64,000 bases of DNA from Neostapfia colusana (lineage: Eukaryota > Streptophyta > Magnoliopsida > Poales > Poaceae). Shown here one piece after another: positions 44,987 to 57,626 of this stretch; the first letter of the stretch is position 1; each line of letters starts with the position of its first letter. The position numbers and the translations under genes are program-made. Under the pieces are notes generated by a model. It ran no database searches and was not told the origin of the DNA. It saw only the letters and a list, made by a program, of their open reading frames with translations. Location of the stretch: NCBI GenBank assembly GCA_030760725.1, contig JASWHV010000008.1:50009671-50073670 (forward strand), in the 5' to 3' direction.

Positions 44987-45694
44987 CCCCGGAGTGGCAG
45001 GAGTAGGCGGCGCGGCCCGCTGCCACGGTGCTCGGAGGGCGGTACCCTCCTTCAAGGTTGTGACGTCTCTCGTGGCGTCGCTCGATGGTGGTGCAACCAT
45101 CTTTGCTTGAGAGGCGATTGTTCAGCTCGACCCTGAGGTCAGCTGTGGCTTCCGCACACGGGGCTGACGCCTAACGGGCCACCGTCGGCGTACGCGACTT
45201 GGCTAGCGAGGGTTCGGTCCGCTGTCTCCTGTAGGCAGGAGAGTTCATGGCTGCGGTGACAAGATGGTCGACATCGTGTCACCACTGTTCTGCCGCCTCG
45301 GGGGTGGCGCTCTCACCTGGAGGGTTGTGGAGCAGAGCACATGCTGCAGCCAGCACACTCTCCTGGCTCGGTCGTGGTGGAGCTGTTGCCACCGTAGGAG
45401 TAGAGGGCTGCCGAGAGGAAGAGGCCTCTGGCAGCACAAGCGCCGGCGGTACACCGTCAGTACGGTCACCGGCTTGTCCTGAACTGGGCGCCGGGGGCAC
45501 CACTGGGACACCAGTGGTCTGGCTGCCGATTCAGCGGGATTTGGGTGCTGGTGGCGCCAATGGTACGCCAGCCGTCCGACCGCCAGCCTGGCCAGACCTG
45601 CCCCCTATGGTGCGGGAGGTAGCTTCGTCGTCTCTCGTCTGGAGACGACAGCGAGCTGAGCGAGTAGGCTTGCCTTGGGAGGTGATGATCACCA
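44987..45694 (-). pseudogene. gag: T1 Gag, N-terminal part
   Basis: ATG at 45694 begins MVIITSQGKPTRSA, the usual start of RIRE2-like Tat gags. Further down in other frames come a Pro/Ala-rich linker (TAPPRPSQESVLAAACALLH) and DLRVELNNRLSSKDGCTTIE with ERRHERRHNLEGG, which lead up to the capsid part at 32239. At least two frameshifts are present. It is cut by the 5' LTR of G2 at 44986/44987. Confidence 0.7.
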
Positions 45695-45847
45695 TGTTCG
45701 CTAGGAGAGCGCGGAAATCCCCCTTCCTTGCGCGCCAAATGTTAGAGTGCATGAGCTGCGACACTCCTCCCTGCCTGCTCGGAAGCAGCCCGCAAGGTTC
45801 TTTTTTTGGAGGGGGCTTGGCACCCTACGCGACATAGGCTCGAGGGA
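45695..45847 (-). other. T1 region upstream of gag
   Basis: Short non-coding piece between the gag start and fragment G3. No LTR end or PBS could be recognised. Confidence 0.4.
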
Positions 45848-46967
45848 GTCAAAGCTGATCATATAAAGAAAGCGGGAATGCTGCAGCCATTAAGCATTCC
45901 GGCATAGAAATGGGAGGACATCAGCATGGACTTTATTGTCGCACTGCCTCTCACATTCAGAAAGCATGACTCCATTTGGGTGATTGTTGATCGCTTAACA
46001 AAATCAACCCACTTCATCCCATTGAATACGGGATTCCATACTAAGCAATATGCAAGAATTGTATCTCTCCAGAATTGTCTGCTTACATGGAGTTCCCAAA
46101 ACCATCATATCCGACCGAGGTTCTATATTTGTTGCTCGTTTCTGAGAGAAACTACATGAATCTATGTGAACAAAGTTAATTAGAAGCTCAGCATACCATC
46201 CTCAGACCGACAGTCAAACGGAGAGGGTGAATCAGATTTTAGAAGATATGCTGAGAGCATGTGCCATAGATTATGGAAAGAATTGGGATGACCATTTGCC
46301 GTTAGCCGAATTCTTCTACTACAATGATTACCAATCCAGCATTAAAATGGCACCATACGAAGCACTATATGGCAGGAAGTGCTGCACGCCACTCAATTGG
46401 TGTGAATCCGGCGAGTGGGTGATTTTCGGCATGGATCTTGTAAAAGATGCCGAAGAGCGGGTCCAGCTTATTCAAGCAAACCTCAAAGCCGCTCAATCTC
46501 GCCAGAAGAGTTATGCAGACCAGCGACGCCGACCCTTGTATTTTGAAGTCGGAGATCACGTCTATCTCCGAGTATCCCCGATGAAGGGAATTCATTGATT
46601 CGGGGTCAAGGGAAAGATAGCTCCTCGTTTTGTTGGTCCGTTCATTATTACAGAACGGTGTGGACCGGTAGCCTACCGTCTGAGGCTGTCACCATCTTTA
46701 TCACGCATCCATGACATCTTCCATGTCTCACACTTGAGGAAATGTTTGAACAAGCCAATAGAGGTTCTTTTGGGAGACATGGAGATATTACAACCAGATC
46801 TCACCTACACCGAGCAGCCCATCCAGATTATCAACGAAAAGACCCGGATCACTCAATATCGAACTTTGAAATTTTACAAAGTCCTGTGGAGTAATCATAC
46901 CCTAGAAGAGGCGACTTGGGAGAGTGAAGATTACATCCACAAGAACTATCCGGAACTTTTGTCATAG
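45848..46967 (+). pseudogene. pol: G3 integrase core and chromodomain (broken, 5' truncated)
   Basis: VKADHIKKAGMLQPLSIPA, TAG (45905-45907), KWEDISMDFIVALPL, VIVDRLTKSTHFIPL, then a frameshift near 46055. From about 46160 the frame holds the catalytic-Glu region TERVNQILEDML and EALYGRKCCTPLNWCE, and YADQRRRPLYFEVGDHVYLR. A TGA at 46596-46598 stands where an Arg codon is expected. After it come the GPF-like module (APRFVGPFII), HDIFHVSHLRKCL, and the chromodomain FYKVLWSNHTLEEATWESE. It ends at 46967. Confidence 0.9.
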
Positions 46968-47039
46968 ACTTTGTAATTACCTTCTGCCTTACCTTTCTTT
47001 TATAATATCGGGACGAGATTCCCTTTTGAGCAGGAGGAA
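46968..47039 (+). other. PPT region of G3
   Basis: Short tail after the pol stop; the purine tract GAGCAGGAGGAA (47028-47039) abuts the LTR start TGTAAAGGTCCC. Confidence 0.75.
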
Positions 47040-48994
47040 TGTAAAGGTCCCAAAAATATGAATACAAAGAAACTTGAGTTTGCACAAACGTTGGTTTCAT
47101 GTGTATGAAAACGGGGACTGGTTTAAACTTTTTCCACATATGATAACACATGAGAGATTCTTTCTAAACAAACTTAGGGTTACTCGCATGCTTGGACCCT
47201 AGGTGGATTAAACCCACAGATTTGATGTCTCAGGTGCAATGGAAGGTTTAAAAATCAGGTTGAGAACTAAATGTTCCACTCAAATTTCAAAATAGGGAAA
47301 ACACAATGGGGATGCAAACTGTTGTGTTCAAAATCTTGTTTGCAGCAGCTAACACAAAAATCAGGTTGCATATTTGAATTCCTTAGGTCCAAATTAGTGG
47401 GTATGCAAAGTTTCATTAATTTTTGAAAGGATGTGCTATCCATTTTCCAAAAGGACTTAAATGTGCAAAGAATTCAAATACACATTTGAATTTGGATGAA
47501 ATTTGCCCAACTATCCAAATGCAGCTCAGTTTTCAACTCCAAACATTTGAATTGGTCAGTTGCCAAATTTTGGAGATCTTTTGTGGGATAAGGGGGGACT
47601 GCCTTGTGGGACCCACATGTCATTGGGGAGGTTAAAATTGCAAAAAAAATCTTCAGTCCTAAGTTTTCTCACTTGAGCAGAACAGAGGTTTGCAGCTGAC
47701 ACCGAGGCACACACCGCAACACCTCCTGGGGTCGGTTCCCTCGTGCTGGTGAGCTACTCGTGGGTGGCCTTCACTCCCAGCCGTGCCCAGTTTTGCCACA
47801 GCCCGGAGACACGGCTCTGCTCGCCCTCGCAGCAAGAACGGCACAGAACCGCCGCTGCCGCGTTGCTCGCTCGTGAGCCGACGTTCCCTCACGTGCAAAT
47901 TCCCAGGCAGCAGTAAAACGACCCCATGGTCTTCTCCACAGCCTCCTTGGACCACAACCGAGAGAGCTCGGCCTTCACAACCCCACGCTCACCGAGTTTC
48001 CGCGGAGGCTGAACTGCAACCAAACGAAGGTCGCATGTGGACAGCTCTGCAGAGTCTTTCACGGCCGAGCAAGGGCACCCTTGGACGCGCCAAGACTCCA
48101 CGCTGCTCACCTCCAAAGCTTGAGCCAAGTTGTTGATCGTTGCCGGAGTATTTCACAGTTTTCTTCCAGCCGTGCAAAACCACCCTCGGGTATAAAATCC
48201 TCAATTCTTGATATCTATTTTCTTAGAGCCCACCAAATTGCACTCACAGGAGCTAGACTCGATGGCGCACAAGTTTGCTTCGCAACCCTAGCTTGAAAAC
48301 GGTTGTAGCCGGCGTATTTGATGGGTTTCCAACGGCGACAGTAGAGGAAGCCGTCGGGTGCATGGTGCAACCATGGTTAGAGCCATTTCTGAGCTTTGGT
48401 ACGGCAATGTCGACCTCTCATAGCATCCACCGGTGCTGTAGAGACATTCCACCGAAGTTTGGTCGGGCTAGAAGGGCCGGGCGACGTCACCGAACTTGCA
48501 CCGAGCCGCCGCACCGTCGCCGGCTGTGTTGGAGCCACTGCCTGTTGGGGAAAGTTGTTCCATCGTGTTCAGCGCATGATTTTAGGCCCTACCGGCGAGG
48601 GAGAGCTCGGGGGATGGCCGGGACGCCAAAATCCAGCGAGCTCCGGCGAGCCCGGCGGCGCGCGGGTGCGGGAGTCCGGAGGTTGAAGACGGGTACCCCG
48701 GGCCCGCTTTCAGTGGGAAGAAAACCGGGTGTGGGATTTTCTGTTGCATGGTATCAGGCTGTGACAGCGTGGGATGGACCCTGTAGCCCCGTGGGGTCAA
48801 ACCGAGAGGGTGACATGTGGTAGCGGGACCCGCTGTCAGGGTTTTGAACTTTTCCCGTTATTTTGAATTCCAGAATTTCCCCAAACTTTAGAACCTCATA
48901 ACTTTTGCTAGGAAGCTCCAAATTTAGTGATTCAAATTGGGTGGATTCAGGTTGAAAAAATATATCCAAATATGCAACCCAATTTGTGTGAAAG
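47040..48994 (+). repeat. 3' LTR of G3, cut by G4
   Basis: Starts TGTAAAGGTCCC. It has GGGACCCACATGTCA near 47608 and parts such as CTCATAACTTTTGCTAGGAAGC near 48895 that resemble the LTRs of G4 and G5. It ends at 48994 where the G4 LTR begins. Open frames inside are not genes. Confidence 0.85.
48191..48198 (+). promoter_or_regulatory. TATA box of the G3 LTR
   Basis: TATAAAAT in CTCGGGTATAAAATCC. In G4 the matching place reads GGGTAAGAAACG, so its TATA box looks lost. Confidence 0.6.
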
Positions 48995-51900
48995 TGACAC
49001 GAGCCCACGATCTTGTCGAGCCCGGATCATGCTTAGGGGTGCTGCGTTGCACAGCACCGGTTAACACACGTCAAAGATACAAAACGGAAGCAAAGTTTTA
49101 TTACATAAACCAGTTTCTGAACATTTTTAAAACAAAATAGTTCAGTCTACACTCAGGGTGTAGACTACGCATTGAGTTCACGTTCAGCCCGTGAATGTGT
49201 CCCCGCAAGCACGCTCACACACTAACACGGTGGCGTGCACGACTCCTACTCAACGGGGTTCCCCTCCTGGGGTTCCGTCTCCTCCTCGGGAGTCCCTTCC
49301 TCATAAAACCCTGCAAAAGCTTCAAACACAAGCAGTGAGCACGATGGCTCAGCAAGACTGACCCGTCTCTCCTATACATGAAACTTCTACATGAAGGTTG
49401 ATAGGTTACATGATGTAAAATAAGTTGCAAAGGACTCGCCTAACTAGTGGAACCTTACTTTCATGTTTTAGCAGCAGGTTATGGAGAACCTTATGCTAAG
49501 GCACATGAGAGAGCCGCAATCAAACAAGAAATGCATTTCTCTCATGTACTTTGCCCAAAGTTGAAAAGAACTTTAATTAGCTCTAAAACTACAACAAGAC
49601 ATTAGCAAGCAAAGTATGTCTTTCAAATCAGCAAACTTTTATTATGTATTTAGCCGGTTCTTTCTACGACACGGTACAATGAACAATTGGTACTCACTGA
49701 CCGTGAGGGACGGCGATTATAATCGATTTACACCTGCAGGGTTACCCGAATAACCTGTCACGTACGCGCGTACTCGATGTTGCCTACAGCAACCGTCACG
49801 GACGTCGTACGCAACCACCTTTCACCCGTCAGCCAAATGTTGAACCGGTCCAATCGTCCCGAGCAAGAGGTCTCTGCACGTGCATCCACAGTGCTGCCAG
49901 CCGATTTACACCTCGAGCTCTCAACCTACCCTCTGAACGACCAGCTATGACTCAACACCCAGCTACCCGAGTTACATCGGTTTCCCGGTTCCCATATAGC
50001 CGGTAGGTCTTCGGTACTGTTCTAGCTTGTTCAAAAGGCCCGCACAAGGATCGGTCCTCAATCGACACAAGCGGAGCTATAGCACCCAGACTCCAACGTC
50101 CTGCTGCCCTTACTCTCCGCTCGGTCTCATTTCTCTTGCCATGTGTTTCATTTGATATCTCTACCCGAGTCGAGTGCCTCTAGCCTATCATCGCAAGTAG
50201 TTCCAACTACTCGACTTGTACCGAATCCTACACTATCTTAGCATTGCAGTTGCTAAATGGGGTTTCCAATCCTAATCCCAACCCATGGTTTTCTTGGCTA
50301 TGCATTTGGGTTTCAAACAAGACTCTAATGCAAAAAGTAAGTGGTACTCAAAGTAAGTTCTCAAAACAATAAAAATATGTAAAAGGGTTAACGCAAACCG
50401 GGGCTTGCCTTGCTTCTTTTGGTCATAGGCTAGCTGCTCTTCCGGAGTGACGAAGTCTAAGACTTCGGGTTCCTCCTCAACCTTAGCGACTACATGAGAT
50501 AACAAGTATATGTATCAATTTAAATGCTTTTGAATTGAATTTAAACTTGTGAAGACTACAAGTCTTACTAGACAGACCCAATGACTCTGATATTTTTACT
50601 GTGGTTTGGTTACAACCGAATCAGAGACTTGGCCAAGTTTTATTTGCAGCAAAGCTCATTTGAGCTCTCCACAAATAATTATGTACTTGACTTAATTGGA
50701 GCTCTTAGGGTGTTCTATGGGTTTTCATGGACCAAGCCCTGACTTTATGAAAACTAAATTTTCAGAGGGTTCTAATGGAGTTGGTTTCACTTAATTTGAA
50801 GATTCCTAGCTAAAGATATGAGCTAAACAATTTCAGAGAAATTCTGAAAAGGTTTCTGGACATTTTCTATTTTCTCTGGGACAGTTTTATTAATCACCCC
50901 GTTAGGTGGAACAAATGAGCTCAAATGGACCTGAAATTTTTATGGTAGCTCAGGGATAATTTGGTGAACATCCTGGCAAAATTTCAGAATTTTCCTCCAA
51001 AGGGTTCTCCAGTTAAAATTCTAACCAATTTGAATTTTGGAGAATTAATTATGGAGAAATAAGATTTTCATGAAGTGAAACTTGATTTGCTGGAAAGTAC
51101 TCAGAGAGATGAATCCAACAAAATTTGGTTCACTCGATTTGGAGTTCCCTAGCCAAAGTTATGTGGTTTTAAAGTTTGAACTAAATCTGAAAATCGGGAA
51201 AAGTTTAAACCGCTGCGCGTGGGACCAGGGCTACGTGTCAACTTCTCAGTGGTCGACGCACGGGGCTACAGAATCTTTTGGGTGCAGCCGCACCCGATCC
51301 GGTGCCACAGCGAATCCCAGTTTTAAAATATCTGCCGCTGACGCTTGGGACCGGGGGGCTTCGTCTACCTCCGGCCTCCCGCGCTCGGCCGCCGCGACCC
51401 CTCGCCGGTGGCCTCTGTGGTGTGCCAAACTCCATTATTTTGGCCGCCTCTGCCTAAATACATCCGGGGAACACGATGCTGGGCTCAGCTCGTCCTGAAA
51501 ATCACCGGCACATAGTCGGCGACGAGCGGCGGCTTCGGAAGAATTTCGGCCGTGTCGGCCAGCCTTCCTAGCACCCCAAACGATCGAGCAAAAGGCCATA
51601 GAGAATCAGTGGACCCTAGGAAAGACCGACATAAGCTCGAAGCAGTTTGGGAGAGGTCCCAAGTAGGCTCTCACCGTGCGCCCGATGCTTTCCGCATAAG
51701 CCGCCGTTGGCAAGCTCGGAAATACACCATGTACAGGGGTTCTCATGCTAGAGGTTGTGAAGACAACATGTGCGCCACTAAGTCTAGCTCCTATGTACGA
51801 AGCTTGGTGGGATTTAAACAAGAATCAAACGGGAATTTCAACGTTTCTTACCCGAAGGTGACTTTGCACCGGCTGGAAGCAAACTGCAAAATTCGCTGTC

Positions 51901-53027
51901 GACGCTCAACCTCTTGGATCAAGCTTCGGAGAAGAGCTGCAGGAGGTTCTTGCGCGTCTGAAAACAGCTTGGCTTGATCGTGACAAGCCCAGGATGAGGC
52001 TGCTCACGAAAGCACCTCTTCTCGGCTTGGTGGCGACTGCTGCGGATCGGTGTGATTCTCGGGGTAGGGAGCACGAGCTCGCTTGATGATCGTTGGAGGG
52101 GGTAGTGGAGAGTTCTGTGGTGCTGTTTTGCTGCTCAGCTGAGGCTTGTGCGCGAGATTGGCGGGTGGCCGACGATCGGAGGAGCAGCGGCTGCTCTGAT
52201 CAGTTTCTTGCGCGAGGGAGCAAGGACTGAGCGGTTCTTTCTTTGATTGATTCGGCTGCGGGGATAAGAGGGAAAGGCGATGTCGGTCGACGCGGCCGGC
52301 CCGAGCAGGAGCTGTCCCGACGACCAGATCGGTAGCAACCTCGGATGAAGCCCGAGAAACCGAGTGATGAATCTTCAGTCGGTTAAATTTGCTATAGAGG
52401 CTGACATGTGGGTCCCACCTGGGGTTTAACCTCTGAAATTAAAATTTTCCCACTGCTCTAAACAGTGAAGACCCAATTAACCCTGGTCATTTGGATTATC
52501 TACCCCTGGGCCATTTGAATTGAATAGAATCCAAATTGGTTTTGTTTGACTAAATTTCAGCACATATGCAGTTTGAAATTCAAATAAAGTTTGAATTTGC
52601 TAAACTTAGCTCATGTCAAGATCAACTCCAAATGGAGTGAAAATTGGTAGGTGAGCTCACAAAAATGTGCTGAGTAAAAATATGCCTCTCACTTTTGAAT
52701 TCATGGGATGGAAATAGTTTGAATTTGAATTTGAGTTCAAACCATCCTCTCTCTAGTTATACCCAAAAAGACCTCAAAAAGGTTTTGGATTTGGGTGAAA
52801 TTTGGCATGGACATTCCTAGCAAGGTGTAGGACTTTTTCATATGTCCATCCCCTATATGATGCATGTGGGAAATGCAACTTTTGCATTTTGTGAGTTTAT
52901 TCTCTAATGATCATGTTGATGGTGTTTACTTGCTCTTCAAATGTATTCATCAAGTTTCTTCAAATGAAGTGTGTGTGTGTGTGGTGATAAACACTTTGAA
53001 CATGTGCCAAAAACTTAGGCCCTTACA
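48995..53027 (-). repeat. 3' LTR of G4 (4033 bp)
   Basis: Plus-strand view runs from TGACACGAGCCC to GGCCCTTACA. The first 1.7 kb match 60349-62070 (5' LTR). The last part matches G5 from 62071 in reverse complement. It has a GT run at 52971-52983. The frames at 51082-51498 and 50272-50505 are not genes. Confidence 0.93.
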
Positions 53028-53041
53028 TTCCTCCCCCCTTA
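53028..53041 (-). other. Polypurine tract of G4
   Basis: TAAGGGGGGAGGAA on the minus strand directly before TGTAAGGGCC of the 3' LTR. Confidence 0.88.
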
Positions 53042-53097
53042 AAAGAATCTCGTCCCGAGATTATAAGGTGAAAATGAGAGAAAGGACGGTGGAAAAA

Positions 53098-53841
53098 TTA
53101 CCGTATATGCGACGTGAAAAAGTAGGGGTAGTTCGCGTGAAGAAATCCGTCGCTCTCCCATGTCGCTTCGTCCACGGAGTGATTACTCCATAGAACTTTG
53201 TAGAACCACAACGTACGGTTGCGTGTGGTTCGGGCATTTTCATCAATAATCTGAACCGGTTCCTCCCGATACGTGAGATCCGGTTTCAGTTCTTCTATTT
53301 CCTCCAGCTGAATGGTAGTTGATAGCTTAAGACACTTCCTCAGCTGGGAGATGTGAAAGACGTCGTGCACACCAGAAAGTGCTTCTGGTAATTTCAGCCG
53401 GTATGCTACTGATCCACATCTTTCGGTAATCTGAAATGGACCGATGAATCAGGGTGCCAACTTTCTTCTCACCATGAATCTGTTCACGCCTTTCATTGGA
53501 GACACACATAGATATACGTGATCCCCGACTTTGAACTGTAATGGGCGTCTCCTCCGGTCCGCATATTGTTTCTGTCGGGATTGAACGGCTTTTAGATTCG
53601 CTTGAATCAGTCAAACCTTTTCCTCCGTGTTGTTGACAAGACCAATCCCGAAGGTGACTCTTTCGCCAGATTCACACCAATTAAGTGGTGTGCGGCATTT
53701 TCTTCCGTATAGCGCCTCGTAAGGCGCCATCTTGATTCAGGCTTGGTACCCATTGTTGTACGAGAACTCAGCTAACGGCAAGTGATCATCCCAGTTCTTG
53801 CCGTGGTTGATTGCGCAAGCTCGTAACAAATGATCTAAAAT
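53098..53841 (-). pseudogene. pol: G4 integrase C-terminus and chromodomain (broken)
   Basis: Continues after the TAA that ends the frame at 53842. It has further stops near 53735, 53610 and 53450. Recognisable parts: EALYGRKCRTPLNWCESGE, YADRRRRPLQFKVGDHVYL, HDVFHISQLRKCLKL, DLTYREEPVQIIDENARTTR and the chromodomain FYKVLWSNHSVDEATWES, ending at 53098. Confidence 0.88.
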
Positions 53842-55461
53842 TTAATTTACCCGCTCGGTTTGCCCATCCGTCTGCGGGTGGTATGCTGAACTACGGATCA
53901 GCTTCGTCCCCAACGCAGCGTGTCGCTGCTCCCAAAAACAGGACACAAATAAACTGCTCCGATCCGATATGATGGTGCGGGGTACGCCGTACAAGCATAG
54001 GATCCGTGAGATGTACAATTCAGCATACTTCTTGGCGTTGTAGTTGGTATTGACGGGGATAAAATGGGCAACTTTGATGAGCCGGTCGACGATCACCCAC
54101 ACAGAATCATGCTTCTGAAAAGTGGTGGGTAAACCGACGATGAAGTCCATGCTCACATCCTCCCACTTCCAGGCAGGAACGCCCAGTGGTTGTAGCAGTC
54201 CCGGTTTCCGCATATGATCTGCCTTCACCCTTCGACATGTATCACACTCGGACACATACTTTGCGATCTCTCGCTTCATTCGTGTCCACCAAAACTTGCT
54301 TCTGAGTTCTTGATACATTTTGTTGCTGCCGGGGTGAATAGAAAAATTTGACAAGTGAGCCTCATCAAAGATTTTCTTCCGTAACTCCGGGTTACGGGGT
54401 ACAACGATCCGGTCCTTGAACCATAGGACGCCGTCTCCGTCTTTTCGGAAGCATTTCAGCTCCCCAGTGTCTATACGTCTCCGCAAATGTGACATGCCCT
54501 TGTCATTCTTCTGGGATGCCGCTATATCTTCACGGATGGTGGGGATCAAAGCTAAGTTGTAGAGAGCTCCATGTGGAATCACATGCAGTGGTGTTTTGCA
54601 GTCTTCCAACGGTGTGATGGTCAGATTGTTGACGTGTGACTTGCGGCTCAGCGCATCCGCCACTACGTTTGCCTTGCCGGGGTGATAATGGATCTCTATT
54701 TCGTAATACTTTATCAACTCTAACCATCTTCGCTGCCTCATGTTCAGCTCCTTCTGAGTGAATATGTACTTGAGGCTTTTGTGGTCGGTATATAAATGTA
54801 CGAGGTTACCGAGTAGGTAGTGCCTCCACATTTTAAGTGCAAGTACCACGGCAGCGAGCTCCAAGTCGTGAGTTGGATAATTCTGCTCATGGTTTCTGAG
54901 CTGCCGTGATCCATACGAGACCACTCTTCGGTCTTGCATCAGCACATATCCGAGCCCAATGCCGGATGCATCGCAGTACACATCGAACGGTTTTGTTGTG
55001 TCTGGCTGCGCCAAAACCGGTGGACTCCAAACATATTTGGTAGCCTTCTTTAGCAGTTCCGTCATAGGCTTGGCAATCTTCGAGAAGTTCGGAATGAACC
55101 TCCGATAATATCCCGCGAGTCCGAGAAAACTCCGTACCTCGTGAACAGTTCTCGGGGACTTCCAATTCAGCACTTGTGTGATCTTACTTGGGTCTACAGA
55201 GATACCCTCCACTGAGATGATATGTCCGAGAAAAGGCACTTGCGATATCCAGAATTCGGACTTGCCAAATTTCGCGTATAGCGTGTGATCCCGCAGCCGT
55301 TGCAAGACTATACGCAGATGCTTCTTGTGTTCTTCCTCCGACTTGGAATATACCAATGTGTCGTCGATGCAGACCACGACAAACTTGTTCAGATCTGGCA
55401 TAAATACCGAATTCATCAAGTACATGAAGTGAGCTTGAGCGTTGGTGAGGCCGAAGGACAT
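53842..55461 (-). pseudogene. pol: G4 RT C-half, RNase H and integrase core
   Basis: A 539-codon open frame: SFGLTNAQAHFMYLMN, catalytic VVVCIDDTLVYSKSEEE (the Phe before the Asp pair is Cys), SFLGLAGYYRRFIPNFSKIA. In the connection KYVWS is followed at once by PPVLAQPD: about 20 residues usual here are missing, an in-frame deletion near 55040. RNase H (FDVYCDASGIGLGYVL, YTDHKSLKYIFTQ, ADALSRK), HHCC (HPGSNKMYQELRSKFWW, CDTCRRVKADH) and the core (MDFIVGLPTT, IISDRSSLF, TDGQTER) follow. It ends at a TAA in place of Gln. Confidence 0.92.
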
Positions 55462-55463
55462 GA

Positions 55464-57626
55464 CTAGGTACTCATAAAGTCCGTACCTCGTCGAGAAAGC
55501 CGTTTCAGAATATCCTCAGCCTGTATCTTAATCTGATGGTACCCGGATCTTAAGTCCATCTTGGAAAAGATCTTTGCTTCGATCAACTGATCAAACAACA
55601 TGTCGATCCATGTCAACGGGTACTTGTTCTTGATGGTTACGGCATTTAGTGGACGATAGTCCACACAAAGCCGCAACGTCTCGTCTTTCTTCTTCACAAA
55701 CAATGCCGAACTGCTCCATGGCGAGGAGCTCGGCCTAATAAAACCCTTCTCCAGCAGGTCCGTTAGTTGAGTCTTCAATTCAGCCAATTCCTTGGGCGCC
55801 ATCTTGTACGGCCTTCGGGATATTGGCATGGTTCTCGGTGCAAGATCAATTTTGAACTCCACCTCTCGGTCGGGCGGCATCCCCGGTAAATCATCCGGGA
55901 ACACGTCAGGGAACTCACGGACTACTGGAATGTCTTCCAATCTGATGGTTGTGGATTGATACACACTTGGAAGTTTTATTTCTGGACTGTGTAGAAATAA
56001 TGAATGTGACTCATGCATTTCTGGGTGTATATGCATGACTCGGAGGACGGTGTCTAAAACAGCGCCGTGGCGGGTTAACCACGACATCCCTAAGATGGCA
56101 TCGACCTTCTGTTTCTCTAGAACTATGAGAGACGTAGGGTGCACTCTACCCGCTAAGCATAATGGTACTTTAGAAACCACCATGCTTGCTGAAATCTTCC
56201 CACCCGGTGAACAAATAAAATATGGGCTATCGGTGGGTAGTATTTGCAAGCTGTATTTAGCACTAAAAGCTTGGCTAATAAAATTGTGCGTGGCGCCTGA
56301 ATCAAATAATACTATAGCGGGATGCTGGTGGAGTTGGAACATACCCACAAGGATCGGCTCTCCTGCCGGCACGTCCTCTTTGGCATGTTGGTGGATGGTG
56401 CCGGGCCTAGGGTTTGCCCGCCGCACATTAGTAGGGTTCCGCGGTTGATTCCTCCCCGGAAGTTGCGGTGCAACTCCGCCGCCTTGCCTCTCCGGACAAC
56501 TGCTGGCGAAGTGTCCTGGACGACCACATTTGTAGCATGTGGCTGCTACTTGGTCAGTGCTCGGGGGACGAAAGCCCGGCATGCGCTGCTGAGGTGCATA
56601 CGCACGTGGCATCGCCTGCTGTTGTTGTTGCTATGGAGGTGGTACTGGCAGTGCCGGCCTGAATGCTGGTGGAGAATATGGCCGACTGTGGAATGGCATC
56701 AACCTCTGTGGTGGCTGCCAGCGTGGACCCGATGGTGGGCGATTCACCATCCGGTATTTTTGAGAAGGACCACCTCCTTCTCCGCTGCCTTGCGGCGCGC
56801 TTCGCTTCCTTTTTGCCGCTGCTAACTCCTTGCCGGAGTCCTCCTGAAAAATCGCAGCATTAATTATATCGTTGAGGCTGCTGCGATTGAACATCTTCAG
56901 TTTGTCCTTCAGGAGCGGGTTAAGCCCCTGGTAGAAATGACCCCACCGCTTCTCGTCGGTATCGGCGTGATATGAAGCGTAGAGCGCAAGATCATTGAAC
57001 GCCCTGGAGTATTCCAGCGCTTTCCGGCTCCCTTGCTGCAGGCGTAAGAACTCCTGCGTCTTCCTCTTCATGAGACCCGGCGGTATGTGATAGGCCCTGA
57101 AGGCCGTCCGGAATTCCGCCCAGGTCATAACTCGCTCGGTGGGCTGCGAAGCACAGTAATTCACCCACCACGCGCTCGCGGATCCCTGGAGCTGTTGGAC
57201 CGCGAACTGAGTCTTGCGCTGCTCACTCACTTGGAGCAGCCTGAACTTCATCTCCATCGTGCGGAGCCAGTTGTCCGTATTGAGGGGTTCATCCGCCCTT
57301 GAGAATACCGGGGGATGAGTAGCCAGAAAATCGGAGTAGGAGCTCTGTTGGCGCTCCTCACGATCTTGACGTGTCTCTGGTCGAGACGTATTCGCAATGA
57401 GGGTTTGCAGCAACTGCGTGTGCTGCTGATGAGAGCCCGCCATCGCTGCCATAATGTCAGCCAAAGTAACCGTTGGTGGTGGCGGTGGCGGTTGATGCTG
57501 TTGCTGCTGCTGTTGTTGCTGTTGCTGTCCCGAGGAATCCTCGGGAGGTGGTTGGTAGGTTTCTCCCCCCTGACTGGAACCCCCAACGTCTGGGTTGTCA
57601 CGACTACGAGTCATTCTGAAATTCAA
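55464..57626 (-). pseudogene. gag-pol: G4 Gag, protease and RT N-half
   Basis: One frame from 57626 with a single TAG (56631-56633) in a Gln run. Gag: start MNFRMTRSRDNPDVGG or the second Met at 57614, a poly-Gln tract (57490-57535), the capsid part (LNTDNWLRTMEMKFRLLQVS, ASAWWVNYC, TWAEFRTAFRAYHIPPG, LRLQQGSRKALEYSRAF), and the zinc knuckle CYKCGRPGHFASSC. Protease: IVLFDSGATHNFIS with intact DSG. RT: ELKTQLTDLLEKGFIRPSSS, DYRPLNAVTIKNKYPL, KMDLRSGYHQIKI. A one-base loss at about 55515 ends the frame; RT resumes at 55461. Confidence 0.92.

Larger units (their letters stand above)
24130..45847 (-). mobile_element. Tat-lineage Ty3/gypsy element T1, in three pieces
   Basis: Pieces: 5' region and gag start 44987-45847, rest of gag 30954-32259, and 3' region 24130-28855 with an antisense extra ORF. 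G2 (32260-44986) splits gag, and Sirevirus C (28856-30953) lies where pol should be. The gag resembles RIRE2-type Tat elements, in which an antisense extra ORF and tandem repeats near the 3' LTR are known. That the 3' region belongs to the same copy as the gag is inferred from order and strand; pol and both LTRs are absent. Confidence 0.65.
45848..48994 (+). mobile_element. Chromovirus fragment G3 (integrase to 3' LTR)
   Basis: Begins inside the integrase (GTCAAAGCTGATCATATAAAG codes VKADHIK) and runs through chromodomain, PPT and most of the 3' LTR. The 5' half is missing at the join with T1. The LTR is interrupted by G4. Its proteins and LTR resemble those of G4 and G5. Confidence 0.88.

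Noticed and set aside
47783..48823. Several open frames of 70-180 codons
   Set aside because: GC-rich LTR of G3 with frames open on both strands; no domain and low-complexity composition.
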